From Sporolactobacillus sp. THM7-7 (GTDB lineage Bacteria > Bacillota > Bacilli > Bacillales > Sporolactobacillaceae), in assembly GCF_004153225.1 (NCBI RefSeq), contig NZ_SEMB01000014.1, positions 1 through 64,000 of the forward strand: a stretch of 64,000 nt of DNA. Reading direction: 5' to 3'. The notes under the pieces are model-generated. The model was not told the DNA's origin, made no database searches, and worked only from the letters and a program-made list of their open reading frames with translations. This document shows, piece after piece, positions 29,102-41,692 of the stretch. A program made the position numbers and the translations under genes. The stretch's first letter is position 1. Each line of letters opens with the position of its first letter.

Positions 29102-30163
29102 ATGATTAAGCGGAAAGTCATTCTTTTGTTTAGCCTTACTTTGATTCTGATTCTTATTCTGGCGGGATGCGGACAGTCAAAAAAAGGAGCTGAGCAGGGA
29201 AAATCCGATGTTGCGGAGGTGAAAATCAAGAACGGGCTCTATATCACCTTTGACGGGCAGGAAAACACCGATGACAGCGCCTTGCTTGCCTTGGACGTCG
29301 GTATCACCAACCGATCCGGTGAGACACTTGACATCTATTCGCGGGATTTCACACTTTTTGATGCCGATAATGAAAAGGTGCCGTATGAAAGTTCCGTCTA
29401 CGATGACTCCGATAATTTCAGGTTATTGGAAAGCAGCACACTTCCCAATAACAAAACCGTCTCCGGCTATTTAGTCTTCCGAATCGATAAAACCAAGTCC
29501 TATGAACTGCACTACCAGCCCAGCCTGTACGACAGCGATCAGAAGCCTGAAGAGATTGTCCTGAAAGTCAATGCTCAAAAATATAAAGATCGGCAGCAGG
29601 AGATTACCGATGCCGCAAACGCATTCATTCAGAACGTTTTCTTTGGTAAGGAAGAGCCGAAGTATGCCTCGCTGGTTGCAAACGATGCAGCACAGGAACA
29701 GAAAAAGGTAAAAGAAGCATTTAAAGAGAACACCAATATTGGCGACGACATTTCCGACACACAGCTGGATCAAGTCTATCAGGCTTTCCAAAAAGCGAAT
29801 GCTGAAAGCGGGGGAGCGGAGCTGAAAGTAGATTCGGCCTTCGTCGATACGGCTGAAGTCAAAGTGACGCCCAAAGTCGTGAATTTCGACGATATGTACG
29901 ACCAGGTAAACGATCTTCAGGACCGATTTGTCGATGACAACCGTGGAAAGTATCCCAACTACAACTCAGCTATGAAAGCATGGAATACTTATCTTGTGAA
30001 ACATATCGGCGAGGTGTTCAGCCATACTGAGCCCCAAGTATCTAAAGACAGTTACACCCTCAAACTGAAAAAAGAAGGAAATAAATGGAAGATCGATTCA
30101 TCGAATACTTCGGATAACTACGACTATGAATCGCTGGTGTCGGTGATGAACGGAGGCTATTGA
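29102..30163 (+). CDS. Lipoprotein with DUF4352- and DUF5105-like domains
   Basis: The 353-aa product has a lipoprotein signal (VILLFSLTLILILILAGC) with the lipobox cysteine near residue 21. An immunoglobulin-like DUF4352-type segment follows (about 40-140), then a C-terminal DUF5105-type region rich in charged residues, ending with LKLKKEGNKWKIDSSN. It should sit on the outer membrane face. The ATG at 29102 is preceded by GAGGGAG at 6 nt; upstream ATGs overlap that site. It is divergent from the TcaA-like gene and ends at a strong terminator. The role is unknown. Confidence 0.75.
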   Translation: MIKRKVILLFSLTLILILILAGCGQSKKGAEQGKSDVAEVKIKNGLYITFDGQENTDDSALLALDVGITNRSGETLDIYSRDFTLFDADNEKVPYESSVYDDSDNFRLLESSTLPNNKTVSGYLVFRIDKTKSYELHYQPSLYDSDQKPEEIVLKVNAQKYKDRQQEITDAANAFIQNVFFGKEEPKYASLVANDAAQEQKKVKEAFKENTNIGDDISDTQLDQVYQAFQKANAESGGAELKVDSAFVDTAEVKVTPKVVNFDDMYDQVNDLQDRFVDDNRGKYPNYNSAMKAWNTYLVKHIGEVFSHTEPQVSKDSYTLKLKKEGNKWKIDSSNTSDNYDYESLVSVMNGGY

Positions 30164-30197
30164 CAGCGCGGACATGACCGGCAATCAGAACATCCCA

Positions 30198-30228
30198 GGA
30201 GAACGCGCTTGCCGCGGTCTCCTTTTTT
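30198..30228 (+). terminator. Terminator of the lipoprotein gene
   Basis: GGAGAACGCG (30198-30207) pairs with CGCGGTCTCC (30213-30222) with one mismatch, followed by six T residues. Confidence 0.85.
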
Positions 30229-30249
30229 CTCATTCGGGATCTGTATCAT

Positions 30250-30281
30250 AAATAAAACCTTCGCCGCAAGAAGGGCGAAGG
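30250..30281 (-). terminator. Terminator of the purine operon
   Basis: CCTTCGCC (30258-30265) pairs with GGCGAAGG (30274-30281). On the minus strand the stem is followed by TTTTATTT. It lies about 20 bp past the purD stop codon. Confidence 0.8.
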
Positions 30282-30302
30282 CAGTTTTCCACTACAGTGG
30301 AT

Positions 30303-31601
<1,299 letters not shown>

Positions 31602-31676
31602 TTAGCAAAGCCATTAGATATGAGCGACACATAAATCTGCGTATCGCGTCGCTCATCGTTTGTTCCTTCCTCAGAT

Positions 31677-33224
31677 TTAATGCTTGAAATGGCGCATGCC
31701 GGTGAACACCATAGCGATATTGTACTTGTTCGCCATGTCGATCGATTCCTGGTCGCGGATGGAGCCACCCGGCTGAATGATAGCCGTAATCCCGGCTTTA
31801 GCCGCTGCCTCAACCGTATCGCCCATCGGGAAGAAGGCATCCGATGAAAGCACGGCGCCTTTCGCCTTTTCCCCGGCTTCTTCAATGGCAATTTTGGCTG
31901 CGCCGACACGATTGGTCTGACCGCCGCCCATGCCGACCATCCGGCCGTTGTTCACGAGCGCGATTGCGTTGGATTTTACATGTTTCACGATCGTCCAGGC
32001 AAAGGCGAGGCTCCCCATTTCTTCCTCCGTCGGTTTACGGCTTGTGACCACTTTCAGATCGTCTTTAATATCTTCGTACCCTTTCGTATCCAGATCCTGA
32101 ACGAGTATCCCGCCGCGAACGGATGTGTATTGGAGAAAATCCTGATTGTCATCCGTCAGTTTCACGGTCAAGAGACGGATATTCTTTTTCTTTTCCAGAA
32201 TCGCCAGCGCCTCGTCGGTGTAAGACGGGGCAATCACGATTTCCAGAAAAATGCTGTGCAGCTTTTCGGCCAGTGCTTTATCCACTTCGCGATTTAATGC
32301 AACAATGCCGCCGAAGATGGAAACCGGATCCGCCTCGTACGCTTTATCGTAAGCTTCGTTCACCGTCTCTCCGGTGCCGACACCGCATGGATTCATATGT
32401 TTAACGGCTACCGCAGCCGGTTTTTTAAACTCTTTGACGATACCGAGCGCCGCATCCGCGTCCCGAATATTGTTATAGGAAAGTTCTTTCCCGTGAAGCT
32501 GCTTGGCTTCGGCAATGGTCGCTTCATTTTTTATCGGTTCGCTGTAGAAAGCGGCTTGCTGATGCGGATTTTCACCGTAGCGCAGCGCCTGTTTCTTTTC
32601 ATACGTGATCGTCAGTTTTTCGGGGAATGCTTCTCCGGTTTTTTTCGTGAAGTAGTCTGCGATCAGCGCATCGTAAGCCGCCGTATGACGGAAGACCTTC
32701 GCTGCCAGTTTCTGCTTCAGCTCAAACGGAACCTCTGCCTGTTCATCGAGACTGCCGGCGACAAGATCATAATCGGCCGGATCGCAGACGACTGTCACAC
32801 TGCGATGATTTTTCGCCGCCGAACGGAGCATGCTCGGACCGCCGATATCGATATTCTCCACCGCTTCTTCATAGGTCACATCCGGCTTAGAAACGGTTTC
32901 CTTGAATGGATAAAGGTTGACGATGACAAAATCGATCGGCTGAATGTTGTGGGCGGCAATCGCGTCCATATGTTCCTTCTTGTCCCGGACAGCAAGCAAA
33001 CCGCCGTGAATCGCCGGGTGGAGCGTCTTTACCCGTCCGTCGAGAATTTCCGGAAACCCGGTCACGTCGCTGACCGACCGAACAGGAATACCGGCCGCTT
33101 CAATCGTCTTTTTCGTTCCCCCGGTGGAAATAATCTCAACGCCTGCGTCAACTAATTTATTCACAAATTCAATAAGTCCCGTTTTATCTGAAACACTTAC
33201 TAAGGCACGCTTTGCCACTGTCAT
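31677..33224 (-). CDS. purH: AICAR transformylase / IMP cyclohydrolase
   Basis: PurH is bifunctional: it formylates AICAR with 10-formyl-THF and closes the ring to IMP, the last two steps of the pathway. The 515-aa protein starts [20 protein letters not shown]; the N-terminal MGS-like cyclohydrolase domain (to about 200) is followed by the transformylase domain with [14 protein letters not shown] and [11 protein letters not shown]. It ends [14 protein letters not shown] as usual. The frame extends 28 codons upstream into a repeat element; the ATG at 33224 with AGAAGG upstream is the natural start. Confidence 0.97.
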   Translation of the reverse strand: MTVAKRALVSVSDKTGLIEFVNKLVDAGVEIISTGGTKKTIEAAGIPVRSVSDVTGFPEILDGRVKTLHPAIHGGLLAVRDKKEHMDAIAAHNIQPIDFVIVNLYPFKETVSKPDVTYEEAVENIDIGGPSMLRSAAKNHRSVTVVCDPADYDLVAGSLDEQAEVPFELKQKLAAKVFRHTAAYDALIADYFTKKTGEAFPEKLTITYEKKQALRYGENPHQQAAFYSEPIKNEATIAEAKQLHGKELSYNNIRDADAALGIVKEFKKPAAVAVKHMNPCGVGTGETVNEAYDKAYEADPVSIFGGIVALNREVDKALAEKLHSIFLEIVIAPSYTDEALAILEKKKNIRLLTVKLTDDNQDFLQYTSVRGGILVQDLDTKGYEDIKDDLKVVTSRKPTEEEMGSLAFAWTIVKHVKSNAIALVNNGRMVGMGGGQTNRVGAAKIAIEEAGEKAKGAVLSSDAFFPMGDTVEAAAKAGITAIIQPGGSIRDQESIDMANKYNIAMVFTGMRHFKH

Positions 33225-33241
33225 ACTTCCCTTCTTGAGGA

Positions 33242-33404
33242 TGTTCGAAAAGTTTAGGAAAAATGGCTGTCCGGTCTCAGGCGCCCGCTTGCTTTTCTCG
33301 CTCCTCACGCACTTTTATGTTCCTTACGTAACTTTTCATGTACGTTCCGGTACGCAAAGCTGCGCTTTCTCGACCTTTCCGGCCTTTGCCCTCCTCTTCG
33401 AACA
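33242..33404. repeat. Dispersed intergenic element, copy B
   Basis: This 163-bp stretch between purN and purH begins TGTTCGAAAAGTTTAGG and ends CTCCTCTTCGAACA on the plus strand. The ends are inverted repeats of each other and match those of the element at 5788-5981. The interior is rearranged, with an internal palindrome around 33335-33360. It lies inside the purine operon transcript and has no terminator T-run. Confidence 0.5.
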
Positions 33405-33417
33405 GATTTCTTCATTT

Positions 33418-33999
33418 TCAAACAGACTCTTTCAGTAATTTTGCGATCGTTTTCGGATAAAGGACATGCTCCGTCTCGTGTATCCGTTCGGTCAGTGAAT
33501 CGATCGTATCCGCATCTTTGATCGGTACTGCCGCCTGGGCGATAATCGGTCCGGTATCCATGCCCTCATCGACATAGTGAATCGTTACACCCGTAATCTT
33601 GACCCCTTTGCGAAAGGCCTGGCCGATCGCGTCGAGTCCCGTAAAAGACGGGAGCAGCGAGGGATGGATATTAACGATCCGGCAGGGATAGGCGTCAAGG
33701 AGCGTCTTGCCGAGAATCCGCATATAACCAGCGAGAAAAATAAAGCCAATATTCTTTTTGCGGCAGGCTTCGACAATTTTTTTCTCGAACGCTCGTTTCG
33801 TCGGGAACGCCTGACGCGTCACAACAAGTGTGTCCACACCGGCCGCTTTTGCCCGTTTAATCACATAGGCGTCCGGCTGGTCGCAGACCAGAAGTTCAAT
33901 GGTCGCCGGAATGCCGCCGTCGCGGACCGCCTGCATAATCGCCTGAAAGTTGCTTCCGTTTCCCGAGGCAAACACCGCTATATTATGCTTCATTCCCAT
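33418..33999 (-). CDS. purN: Phosphoribosylglycinamide formyltransferase
   Basis: PurN transfers a formyl group from 10-formyl-THF to GAR, giving FGAR. The 193-aa protein shows [16 protein letters not shown] for phosphate binding, [10 protein letters not shown], the catalytic histidine in [13 protein letters not shown], and [16 protein letters not shown]-type residues (here [13 protein letters not shown]). It overlaps the end of purM by 17 bp. A second ATG two codons in (33993) is equally possible as start. Confidence 0.96.
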   Translation of the reverse strand: MGMKHNIAVFASGNGSNFQAIMQAVRDGGIPATIELLVCDQPDAYVIKRAKAAGVDTLVVTRQAFPTKRAFEKKIVEACRKKNIGFIFLAGYMRILGKTLLDAYPCRIVNIHPSLLPSFTGLDAIGQAFRKGVKITGVTIHYVDEGMDTGPIIAQAAVPIKDADTIDSLTERIHETEHVLYPKTIAKLLKESV

Positions 34000-35023
34000 T
34001 CACCAGCGTCAATCCTTGTTTTTCCGTCACTCGTCCGATAACGTATGGCGTCTCGCCGAGAGACCGAAGCCGTTCCAGCGCCTGATCCGCCCATTCCGGC
34101 GAAACCGCCAGAACCATGCCGATCCCCATGTTGAACGTGTGATACATATCGTCCGCCCTAAGTCCCCCCAGCTTCTTCAGCCAGCGAAAAACGTCCAGGA
34201 GCGGCCAGGCGGTCATATCGATCCGGGCGCCAAGGCCAGGCGGCAGCATCCGCGGTACGTTTTCATAGAAGCCGCCGCCGGTAATGTGGGCTACTCCTTT
34301 AACTTCGACGTCTTTCAAAAGATCCAGCACAGGCCGGACGTAGATCCGCGTCGGTTTGAGCAATTCATCGGCAATCGTCAGGCGCTCATTCGGTTCGTAA
34401 GCATCGGTGTACGACAAACCGGCCTCGGCAATGATCTTCCGAACGAGCGAATAACCGTTGCTGTGCATTCCATTTGAAGAAAGGCCAATCAGCCGGTCGC
34501 CCGGCCGGATCCGCTCCCCGGTAATGCGCTTTGTTTTTTCAACCGCACCGACCGCGAAACCGGCGATATCATAATCCTCGCCTCGATACATCCCGGGCAT
34601 TTCCGCCGTCTCGCCGCCGACAAGCGCGCATCCGGCCATCTCACATCCATCGGCGATTCCTTTTACAATCGCCTCTGCTTTTTCCGGCTTCAGCGAGCCG
34701 CAGGCCAGATAATCGAGAAAATAAAGCGGCTCGGCGCCCTGGGTCACAATATCATTGACGCACATCGCCACGCAATCAATCCCCACTGTATCGTGCCGAC
34801 CCGCGGCAAAGGCCACCATGAGCTTTGTTCCGACGCCGTCTGTTCCGGAAACAAGCACCGGTTCTTTCAGATTCATTTTCGACAGATCGAGCGCACCGCC
34901 GAAACCGCCAATCCCGCTGATCACTTCCGGTCGGAAAGTCCGCCGAACCTGTTCCTTGATCCGGTCGACGATCTCGTAACCGGCTTCGATATTCACGCCG
35001 GCTTTCCTATAGGCATCTGCCAT
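33983..35023 (-). CDS. purM: Phosphoribosylformylglycinamidine cyclo-ligase
   Basis: PurM (AIR synthetase) uses ATP to close FGAM into AIR. The 346-aa protein starts [20 protein letters not shown], has the P-loop-like [29 protein letters not shown] and [11 protein letters not shown], and ends with the AIR synthase C-terminal domain (GITGGG-type motif, here [14 protein letters not shown]). GGAGGATAAAGG precedes the ATG. The 3' end overlaps purN. Confidence 0.97.
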   Translation of the reverse strand: MADAYRKAGVNIEAGYEIVDRIKEQVRRTFRPEVISGIGGFGGALDLSKMNLKEPVLVSGTDGVGTKLMVAFAAGRHDTVGIDCVAMCVNDIVTQGAEPLYFLDYLACGSLKPEKAEAIVKGIADGCEMAGCALVGGETAEMPGMYRGEDYDIAGFAVGAVEKTKRITGERIRPGDRLIGLSSNGMHSNGYSLVRKIIAEAGLSYTDAYEPNERLTIADELLKPTRIYVRPVLDLLKDVEVKGVAHITGGGFYENVPRMLPPGLGARIDMTAWPLLDVFRWLKKLGGLRADDMYHTFNMGIGMVLAVSPEWADQALERLRSLGETPYVIGRVTEKQGLTLVNGNEA

Positions 35024-35098
35024 CCTTTATCCTCCTAAATATCTGTACAACGTATTTGAACTGCACGATCCGCATTGTCCCTTTCTCTTTGCAGCCAT

Positions 35099-36526
35099 TC
35101 ATCCTCGTACAAGCATTTCTTTTTCATGCGGCAGCACAGTATCGGGGTAAATCTTGGTCGGGTACTGGCCCGTAAAGCAGGCCATACACTGGCCGCAGTT
35201 TTTCATCGCCGGATTCCGGCCGATCGCTTCTTTCATACCTTCCACGGTCATGAAAACAAGCGAGTCGGCCCCGATTTTTTCCCGGATCTCTTCTACCGAA
35301 TGCGTCGCGGCGATGAGTTCGGAAGAGGTTGAGGTGTCGATACCGTAAAAACAGGGATGCTTGATCGGCGGCGCACTGATTCGTACATGCACTTCCGTCG
35401 CTCCCGCATCCCTCAGCATTCGGACAATCCGGTTGCTCGTTGTCCCCCGGACGATGGAATCGTCAACCATGACCACACGTTTTCCTTCAATGATGGCGCG
35501 GACCGGCGAAAGCTTCATCTTTACCCCTTGCTCGCGCAGCTCCTGAGAAGGCTGAATAAACGTCCGGCCGACGTAACGGTTTTTAATCAAGCCGAGTTCA
35601 TAAGGAATTCCGGTTGCTTCGGCATAGCCGATCGCCGCCGAAATACTGGAGTCCGGTACCCCGGTAACCACATCCGCATCCACCGGCGCCTCTTGAGCCA
35701 GCTTACGCCCCAAATTTTTCCGAGCGGCATGGACATTAATGCCCTGAATATTGCTGTCCGGACGCGAAAAATAAATATATTCCATACTGCAGATGGCCGG
35801 CTCCGTCCGGCTCGAGAAAAATTCCGAGTGGAGCCCGTTGTTATCGATCATCAAAATTTCACCGGGATTAATGTCGCGGACGTAGGTTGCCCCGATGAGA
35901 TCAAAGGCGCACGTCTCTGATGCTACGACCCATGCCCCGCCCAGCCGGCCAAGCGATAAAGGGCGAAGCCCGTTCGGATCGAGAGCGGCAATCAGCTGAT
36001 GTTCGGTAAGCATCGTGAGTGCATAGGCTCCTTTAATGACAGAAAGCGCATGTTTCACACTTTCAACAAAGCTGTCCGCAAAGTCGCGCTTGATTAGATG
36101 AGCGATGACCTCCGTATCCGACGTCGTCTGAAAAATACTTCCGCGCTCTTCAAGCTCCCCTTTTAGCTTATGAGCATTAACCAGGTTTCCGTTGTGGGCA
36201 ATCGAGAGGGAGTCTTTCTGCGAACGGAAAACGAGCGGCTGAACGTTGGCCAGGCTGTTGCCGCCCGACGTTGAATAACGGACATGGCCGATCGCTGCAT
36301 GACCTTTAAGCTTTCCCAGACTCACGGAGTCAAACACATCGTTAACCAGGCCCTGACCTTTATGGTCAAAAAGATTTTCCCCGTCGGTTACCGCGATCCC
36401 GGCCCCCTCCTGACCGCGATGCTGCAGACTGTGCAGACCGTAATAAGTCAATTGCGCCGCTTTTTCATGTCCCCAGATACCAAATACGCCACATTCTTCC
36501 TTCAGTTCTCTGTCGTCATAGAACAT
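35099..36526 (-). CDS. purF: Amidophosphoribosyltransferase
   Basis: PurF commits PRPP to purine synthesis by replacing its pyrophosphate with an amino group from glutamine. The 475-aa precursor has an 11-residue propeptide ([11 protein letters not shown]), so Cys12 becomes the N-terminal nucleophile after cleavage, as in B. subtilis. The glutaminase domain has [13 protein letters not shown], and the PRTase domain has [13 protein letters not shown]. Cysteines in HPCFYG and NCGQCMACF, with one near [10 protein letters not shown], fit the oxygen-sensitive [4Fe-4S] cluster. The start at 36526 has GAGGAG at 7 nt. It overlaps the purL end by 25 bp. Feedback by purine nucleotides is known for the family. 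Confidence 0.97.
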   Translation of the reverse strand: MFYDDRELKEECGVFGIWGHEKAAQLTYYGLHSLQHRGQEGAGIAVTDGENLFDHKGQGLVNDVFDSVSLGKLKGHAAIGHVRYSTSGGNSLANVQPLVFRSQKDSLSIAHNGNLVNAHKLKGELEERGSIFQTTSDTEVIAHLIKRDFADSFVESVKHALSVIKGAYALTMLTEHQLIAALDPNGLRPLSLGRLGGAWVVASETCAFDLIGATYVRDINPGEILMIDNNGLHSEFFSSRTEPAICSMEYIYFSRPDSNIQGINVHAARKNLGRKLAQEAPVDADVVTGVPDSSISAAIGYAEATGIPYELGLIKNRYVGRTFIQPSQELREQGVKMKLSPVRAIIEGKRVVMVDDSIVRGTTSNRIVRMLRDAGATEVHVRISAPPIKHPCFYGIDTSTSSELIAATHSVEEIREKIGADSLVFMTVEGMKEAIGRNPAMKNCGQCMACFTGQYPTKIYPDTVLPHEKEMLVRG

Positions 36527-38724
36527 GACAGGGCTCCTCTCCATTCTTTTTCAAGTTCCGGTCGATTTAGTGTCACAGTCATGTCATTAAAGCGAAGCTG
36601 AAGACGATCGCTGAGTGTTACGCGGCCGACGTACTTTGCATCTGTGACGATCTTTTCAAAAGCTTCCTGATATTTTTCAGGTACAGAGACAATAAGTCGC
36701 GACTGTGTTTCGGCAAACAGTTCTTCAGCCGGTTCGGTATCGAAAGACAGGTCGCAGGCAAAAGGCGTACCAAAAACCGATTCGGCAAGGGCACAGGCCA
36801 GGCCTCCTTCGGAAACATCATGAGCGGAGGAGACATAACCCGCTTTGATGGCCTGAAGGAGCTGAGTTTGTCGCCGTTTCTCTACATTCAGGTCAAGAGC
36901 CGGCGCTTTTCCAGAGGCCTGCCCTTCCAGCATGATTTGCAGCGCGCTGCCGCCAAATTCGGGAGCAGCCTGCCCAATCACGTAGACGGCATCTCCCTCA
37001 TTTTTGAAAGGAACGGTCGTAACATGATCAAGGTTCTGTACGAGCCCGACCATGCCGACAACCGGAGTCGGATCAATGGCTCCCCGGTCCGTTTCATTGT
37101 AGAGCGACACGTTGCCGCTGATGACCGGCGTTCCAAGCGCCGTGCACACTTCGGCCATCCCTTTCACCGATTCCTCGATCTGCCAGAAAACTTCCGGGTT
37201 CTCGGGACTGCCAAAGTTCAGGCAGTCGGTGATCGCCAGCGGCAAACCGCCCGAGCAGACGATATTGCGGGCCGCTTCGGCCACCGCAATCTTTCCGCCT
37301 TCTTTCGGGTCGAGCACTAAATACTTGGCGTTGCAGTCCGTCGTCATAGCGAGGCCTTTTTTCGTGCCTCTCACGCGGATCACGGCCGCGTCCGATCCTG
37401 GCGAGACAACCGTATTGGTCTGGACCATATAATCGTACTGGCGGGTCACCCATTCTTTCGAAGCGAGCGACGGCTGTGCGAGCAGCGCTTTGATCGTTCC
37501 CGCGTAATCTTTGATTTCCGGAACTCGGATCGGTGCCAACTGATTTTCTTTGTAGACGGCCGGCACTTTAGATGGCATATGACGAACCGGTGCCGCGGCA
37601 AGCGCGTCAGACGGGACTTCTGCTACGATCCGGCCTTTATGTTCGAGGCGAAGCACCTCGTCTTCAATCACTTCTCCGACAGCGACAGCGTGCAGACCCC
37701 AGCGGGAAAAAATCGCCTTGATTTCTTCTTCGCTGCTCTTTTTAATAACAATCAGCATCCGTTCCTGCGACTCCGACAGCATCATTTCATAAGGTGTCAT
37801 ATTCGTTTCGCGCTGCGGGATGAGGTCCAAATTCATATGAATGCCGACGCCCGCCTTGGCCGCCATTTCGCTTGCGGACGAGACGAGACCTGCCGCGCCC
37901 ATATCCTGGATGCCGACGAGGGCTTCGTGCTTCGTCAGCTCGAGGCAGGCTTCCACGAGCAGCTTCTCCATGAACGGATCGCCGACTTGAACGGCCGAAC
38001 GTTTTTCATCAGATTTTTCCGTGATCTCCTCCGACGCGAACGTCGCACCGTTAATGCCATCGCGGCCCGTGCTCGCGCCGACATACATCACCGTATTGCC
38101 TATTCCGCGTGCCTGGCCGACCTGAATGTCTTCGTGATTCATAATACCGACGCACATCGCGTTGACGAGCGGGTTGCCGTTGTAGCAGCTGTCAAACTGC
38201 AGTTCACCGCCGACCGTCGGGATGCCGATGCAATTGCCGTAGCCGGCGATCCCGCTGACGACCTCCTCGAACAAATAACGGACGCGCGGATTCTTCAGAT
38301 CGCCGAAGCGCAACGAATCAAGGAGCGCGATCGGCCGGGCGCCCATGGAAAAAACGTCGCGGATGATGCCGCCGACACCCGTTGCCGCACCCTGATAAGG
38401 TTCAATCGCCGACGGATGGTTGTGGCTTTCAATCTTGAAAACAACGGCCTGACCGTCTCCGATGTCGACAATCCCGGCACCTTCGCCCGGTCCCTGAAGG
38501 ACGTGCTCTCCATTCGCAGGAAACAGCTTCAGCACCGGTTTCGACGTTTTATAGCTGCAATGTTCCGACCACATCACCGCGAACAAACCGGTTTCCGTAT
38601 AATTCGGCCTGCGCCCGAGCAATCCCTTAACCTTTTGGTATTCACCGTCCGTCAGGCCCATCGTGCGATACACTTTTTCCTGTTCGATTTGTTCCGGCGA
38701 CGGTTCAAGATGTGTAAGCGGCAT
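36502..38724 (-). CDS. purL: FGAM synthase subunit PurL
   Basis: PurL is the ATP-dependent catalytic subunit that amidates FGAR to FGAM, using ammonia from PurQ with PurS as adaptor. The 740-aa protein is the small (Gram-positive) type. It starts with [20 protein letters not shown], then [32 protein letters not shown] and [19 protein letters not shown] second AIRS-like repeat contains [21 protein letters not shown] precedes the ATG. It overlaps purQ by 20 bp and purF by 25 bp. Confidence 0.97.
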   Translation of the reverse strand: MPLTHLEPSPEQIEQEKVYRTMGLTDGEYQKVKGLLGRRPNYTETGLFAVMWSEHCSYKTSKPVLKLFPANGEHVLQGPGEGAGIVDIGDGQAVVFKIESHNHPSAIEPYQGAATGVGGIIRDVFSMGARPIALLDSLRFGDLKNPRVRYLFEEVVSGIAGYGNCIGIPTVGGELQFDSCYNGNPLVNAMCVGIMNHEDIQVGQARGIGNTVMYVGASTGRDGINGATFASEEITEKSDEKRSAVQVGDPFMEKLLVEACLELTKHEALVGIQDMGAAGLVSSASEMAAKAGVGIHMNLDLIPQRETNMTPYEMMLSESQERMLIVIKKSSEEEIKAIFSRWGLHAVAVGEVIEDEVLRLEHKGRIVAEVPSDALAAAPVRHMPSKVPAVYKENQLAPIRVPEIKDYAGTIKALLAQPSLASKEWVTRQYDYMVQTNTVVSPGSDAAVIRVRGTKKGLAMTTDCNAKYLVLDPKEGGKIAVAEAARNIVCSGGLPLAITDCLNFGSPENPEVFWQIEESVKGMAEVCTALGTPVISGNVSLYNETDRGAIDPTPVVGMVGLVQNLDHVTTVPFKNEGDAVYVIGQAAPEFGGSALQIMLEGQASGKAPALDLNVEKRRQTQLLQAIKAGYVSSAHDVSEGGLACALAESVFGTPFACDLSFDTEPAEELFAETQSRLIVSVPEKYQEAFEKIVTDAKYVGRVTLSDRLQLRFNDMTVTLNRPELEKEWRGALSCSMTTEN

Positions 38725-39397
38725 GAGCGGTTTCCCTCCAGTGATTTAAAATCGATTGAAACAGCCGAAGTCCGTCCTCGTTTCCAAGCAGCGCATCCGC
38801 CGCGCGTTCCGGGTGAGGCATCATGCCAAGCACGTTGCCGGTTCGATTGATGATCCCGGCGATATTAGCCTTTGAGCCGTTCGGATTTTCGCCGTCATAT
38901 GTGAAAATGATTTGCCCGTGGTCGTTCAGAGACCGGAGCGTTTTGTCATCACAGAAGTAGTTGCCTTCCCCGTGAGCAATTGGGATACGGATGATTTCGT
39001 CTTTCTTATACAATGAAGTAAACAGCGTCTTGTTGTTCTCGACTTTCAGACGAACCGTGTCGCAGATAAATTTCAGATCCCTGTTCTTCAGCATGGCCCC
39101 GGGAAGAAGACCAGCTTCAAGCAAAATCTGAAAACCGTTGCAGACGCCGAGCACCGGTTTGCCTTCCCCGGCGGCCTTCACCACTGCGGGCATGATGCCG
39201 GCGAAACGGGCGATCGCTCCCGAGCGAAGGTAGTCCCCGTAGGAGAAGCCTCCGGGAATCATCACGGCGTCATAGCCGTCAAGTGATGTTTCCGCGTGCC
39301 ACACATAATCCACTTCTTCGCCCAGCCCGTCCCTGATCGCGTAGTACATATCCTGGTCGCAATTGGACCCGGGAAAGACAATCACCGCGGTTTTCAA
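38705..39397 (-). CDS. purQ: FGAM synthase subunit PurQ (glutaminase)
   Basis: PurQ is a class I glutamine amidotransferase that supplies ammonia to PurL. The 230-aa protein has [12 protein letters not shown], the oxyanion region [15 protein letters not shown], the nucleophile elbow [18 protein letters not shown], and the catalytic His/Glu pair in MMPHPERA. The start is a TTG whose last bases are shared with the purS stop (TTGA), preceded by GGAGGAGGT, so translation is coupled. The 3' end overlaps purL by 20 bp. Confidence 0.96.
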   Translation of the reverse strand: MKTAVIVFPGSNCDQDMYYAIRDGLGEEVDYVWHAETSLDGYDAVMIPGGFSYGDYLRSGAIARFAGIMPAVVKAAGEGKPVLGVCNGFQILLEAGLLPGAMLKNRDLKFICDTVRLKVENNKTLFTSLYKKDEIIRIPIAHGEGNYFCDDKTLRSLNDHGQIIFTYDGENPNGSKANIAGIINRTGNVLGMMPHPERAADALLGNEDGLRLFQSILNHWRETAHAAYTS

Positions 39398-39648
39398 GAG
39401 CGTACCTCCTCCCCGATTTCGTATCGGTAGTTTTCAATCACCGTATTGGCTAACAGTTTGTCACACAGCGCTTCAACTTGTTCCTTAATATCCGCCGCCG
39501 AATCTTCCATTTCCAGTTCGATATATTTGCCGATACGAACGTCTCTGACATTCTTGTAGTCCATATTATGCAACGATTGCATAACGGCCTGTCCCTGGGG
39601 ATCAAGCACACTTTCCTTCAGGGTAATGAACACTTTCACCTTTTTCAT
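39394..39648 (-). CDS. purS: FGAM synthase subunit PurS
   Basis: PurS is the small adaptor that bridges PurL and PurQ. The 84-aa protein reads [20 protein letters not shown] and continues with [20 protein letters not shown], typical of the family. Its ATG overlaps the purC stop by 4 bp (ATGA), and its own stop overlaps the purQ start. GGAGG lies 7 nt upstream. Confidence 0.96.
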   Translation of the reverse strand: MKKVKVFITLKESVLDPQGQAVMQSLHNMDYKNVRDVRIGKYIELEMEDSAADIKEQVEALCDKLLANTVIENYRYEIGEEVRS

Positions 39649-40355
39649 TTGACGGCCTCCAGACGACTCAGCAGTTTTTCATAAGTTTCAGGCAGGTCGG
39701 CGATATCGCGGCGGAATACATCTTTATCGAGCTTTTCGTGCGTTTTTTTATCCCAGAGACGGCATGTATCCGGAGAAATCTCATCGGCAAGCACGATCTC
39801 GCCGGTCGACTTCAGCTTGCCGAATTCCAGTTTGAAATCGACGAGCAGAATGCCCGCTTCATCAAAAAGATCTTTCAGAACCTCGTTGACACTGGCGGCC
39901 TGGCGACGGATTTCCGCCAGTTCCTCTTTCGTCGCCAGCTGCATCGCCAGGGCATGATCGTCATTGATCATCGGATCGCCGAGCGCGTCGCTTTTGTAGT
40001 AAAATTCGATAATCGTCCGGCCCAGCGAGGAGCCTTCATCCAATCCAAGCCGTTTGGCGAGGCTTCCGGCGACAATGTTGCGGACGACGACTTCGATCGG
40101 AACGATGTCAACGGCTTTCACCAGCTGCTCGGTTTCGGAAATCTTTTCAATAAAATGAGTCGGGAGATTTTTTCCCTTGAGTACTTGAAAGATCATCGTA
40201 CAGATCGCATTGTTCAGCTTGCCCTTTCCGTCAAACCGCGCTTTCTTTTTCCCATTAAAAGCGGTGGCATCGTTCTTATAGGCAACGCGGATAACGTTCG
40301 GATCGTCAGTCGCAAACATTTTCTTTGCTTTGCCTTCGTACAATAGCTGGCTCAT
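39645..40355 (-). CDS. purC: SAICAR synthetase
   Basis: PurC condenses CAIR with aspartate to SAICAR using ATP. The 236-aa protein has [37 protein letters not shown] and the signature blocks [20 protein letters not shown] and LVDFKLEFG, followed by [14 protein letters not shown]. Length matches Bacillus PurC. AAAGGGG lies upstream of the ATG. It overlaps purS by 4 bp. Confidence 0.97.
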   Translation of the reverse strand: MSQLLYEGKAKKMFATDDPNVIRVAYKNDATAFNGKKKARFDGKGKLNNAICTMIFQVLKGKNLPTHFIEKISETEQLVKAVDIVPIEVVVRNIVAGSLAKRLGLDEGSSLGRTIIEFYYKSDALGDPMINDDHALAMQLATKEELAEIRRQAASVNEVLKDLFDEAGILLVDFKLEFGKLKSTGEIVLADEISPDTCRLWDKKTHEKLDKDVFRRDIADLPETYEKLLSRLEAVK

Positions 40356-40393
40356 CTTTTTTGCCCCTTTATCCGTTTTTCAGATTCGCTGGA

Positions 40394-41692
40394 TCAGTCA
40401 TTCAGACCAAGCCGTTCAAAAATGAGGTCGACATTCTTCAGATGGTACGTCTCGTCGAAGCATCCATCGATTTCTGCCTGCGACAATTTAGCGGTAATGC
40501 GCGCATCCTGCTCAACGATCTCTTTAAAAGGAGTCTCCGTTTCCCACGATTTCATCGCGTTCGGCTGAACGATGTCATAGGCTTCCTCTCGGCTCATCCC
40601 TTTCTCAATCAGCGCAAGAAGCACGTGCTGAGAGAACGGCAGGCCGTACGTCCGCTTCATGTTCCGGCGCATGTTTTCCGGGAAGACGGTCAGATTCTCC
40701 AAGATGTTCGAGAAACGGTGCAGCATGTAATCGAGACCAATCGTGGCGTCCGGCAGAATGATGCGTTCCGCCGACGAATGGGAAATATCCCGTTCATGCC
40801 AGAGCGGCACATTTTCATAGGCCGTCATCATGTAGCCTCGAATCACCCGCGCCATGCCGCACATATTCTCCGAACCGATCGGATTGCGCTTATGCGGCAT
40901 CGCTGAAGATCCCTTCTGGCCCTTCGCGAAATGCTCCTCCACTTCGCGAACTTCCGAACGCTGCAGTCCGCGGATTTCCACGGCGAATTTTTCGATCGAC
41001 GTCGCGATCAGAGCGAGCGTCGCCAGGTAATGCGCGTGACGGTCACGCTGCAGCACCTGGGTCGAAATCGGCGACGGTTTCAGGCCGAGCTGCTCGCACA
41101 CATATTGTTCCACGCGCGGATCGATATTGGCGTATGTGCCGACCGCTCCGGACAGCTTGCCGACGCGAATGTCTTCTGCCGCCTCTTTAAAACGGGCCAA
41201 GTTGCGCTTCATCTCTTCATACCAGAGCGCGAGCACGAGCCCAAATGTCGTCGGTTCGGCGTGAACGCCATGGGTGCGGCCCATCATGACCGTGTTTTTG
41301 TATTTCTTTGCCTGACTGCGAATAACATGGATGAAATGCTCGATGTCCTTCAGTAAAATCTCATTCGCCTGTTTCAGGAGATACGACTGGGCGGTATCGA
41401 CAACGTCAGTCGATGTCAATCCATAGTGTACCCATTTTTTTTCTTCCCCGAGAGACTCCGAGACGGTTCGCGTGAAAGCCACGACATCGTGGCGCGTGAT
41501 CTTCTCGATTTCATGAACGCGATCTACCGTGAACGTGGCGTTTGTCTTTAATTTTGCCACATCCTCTCTCGGAATCTCGCCGATCTCGGACCAGCCCGCA
41601 CAAGCCAGTATTTCTACTTCAAGCCAGGCCCTGTATTTGTTTTCTTCCGTCCAGATCGCGCCCATCTCCGGTCGCGTGTAGCGATCAATCAT
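40394..41692 (-). CDS. purB: Adenylosuccinate lyase
   Basis: PurB removes fumarate from SAICAR (step eight) and from adenylosuccinate (AMP synthesis). The 432-aa protein starts [20 protein letters not shown], with [10 protein letters not shown], the [10 protein letters not shown] motif, [14 protein letters not shown] containing the catalytic histidine, and the mobile signature loop [17 protein letters not shown]. The frame extends 11 codons upstream, but the ATG at 41692 overlaps the purK stop by 4 bp and fits the known N-terminus. Confidence 0.97.
   Translation of the reverse strand: MIDRYTRPEMGAIWTEENKYRAWLEVEILACAGWSEIGEIPREDVAKLKTNATFTVDRVHEIEKITRHDVVAFTRTVSESLGEEKKWVHYGLTSTDVVDTAQSYLLKQANEILLKDIEHFIHVIRSQAKKYKNTVMMGRTHGVHAEPTTFGLVLALWYEEMKRNLARFKEAAEDIRVGKLSGAVGTYANIDPRVEQYVCEQLGLKPSPISTQVLQRDRHAHYLATLALIATSIEKFAVEIRGLQRSEVREVEEHFAKGQKGSSAMPHKRNPIGSENMCGMARVIRGYMMTAYENVPLWHERDISHSSAERIILPDATIGLDYMLHRFSNILENLTVFPENMRRNMKRTYGLPFSQHVLLALIEKGMSREEAYDIVQPNAMKSWETETPFKEIVEQDARITAKLSQAEIDGCFDETYHLKNVDLIFERLGLND

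Noticed and set aside
37579-38850. 423-aa plus-strand open frame opposite purL
   Set aside because: Antisense to purL and purQ, with no start signal and no known domain.
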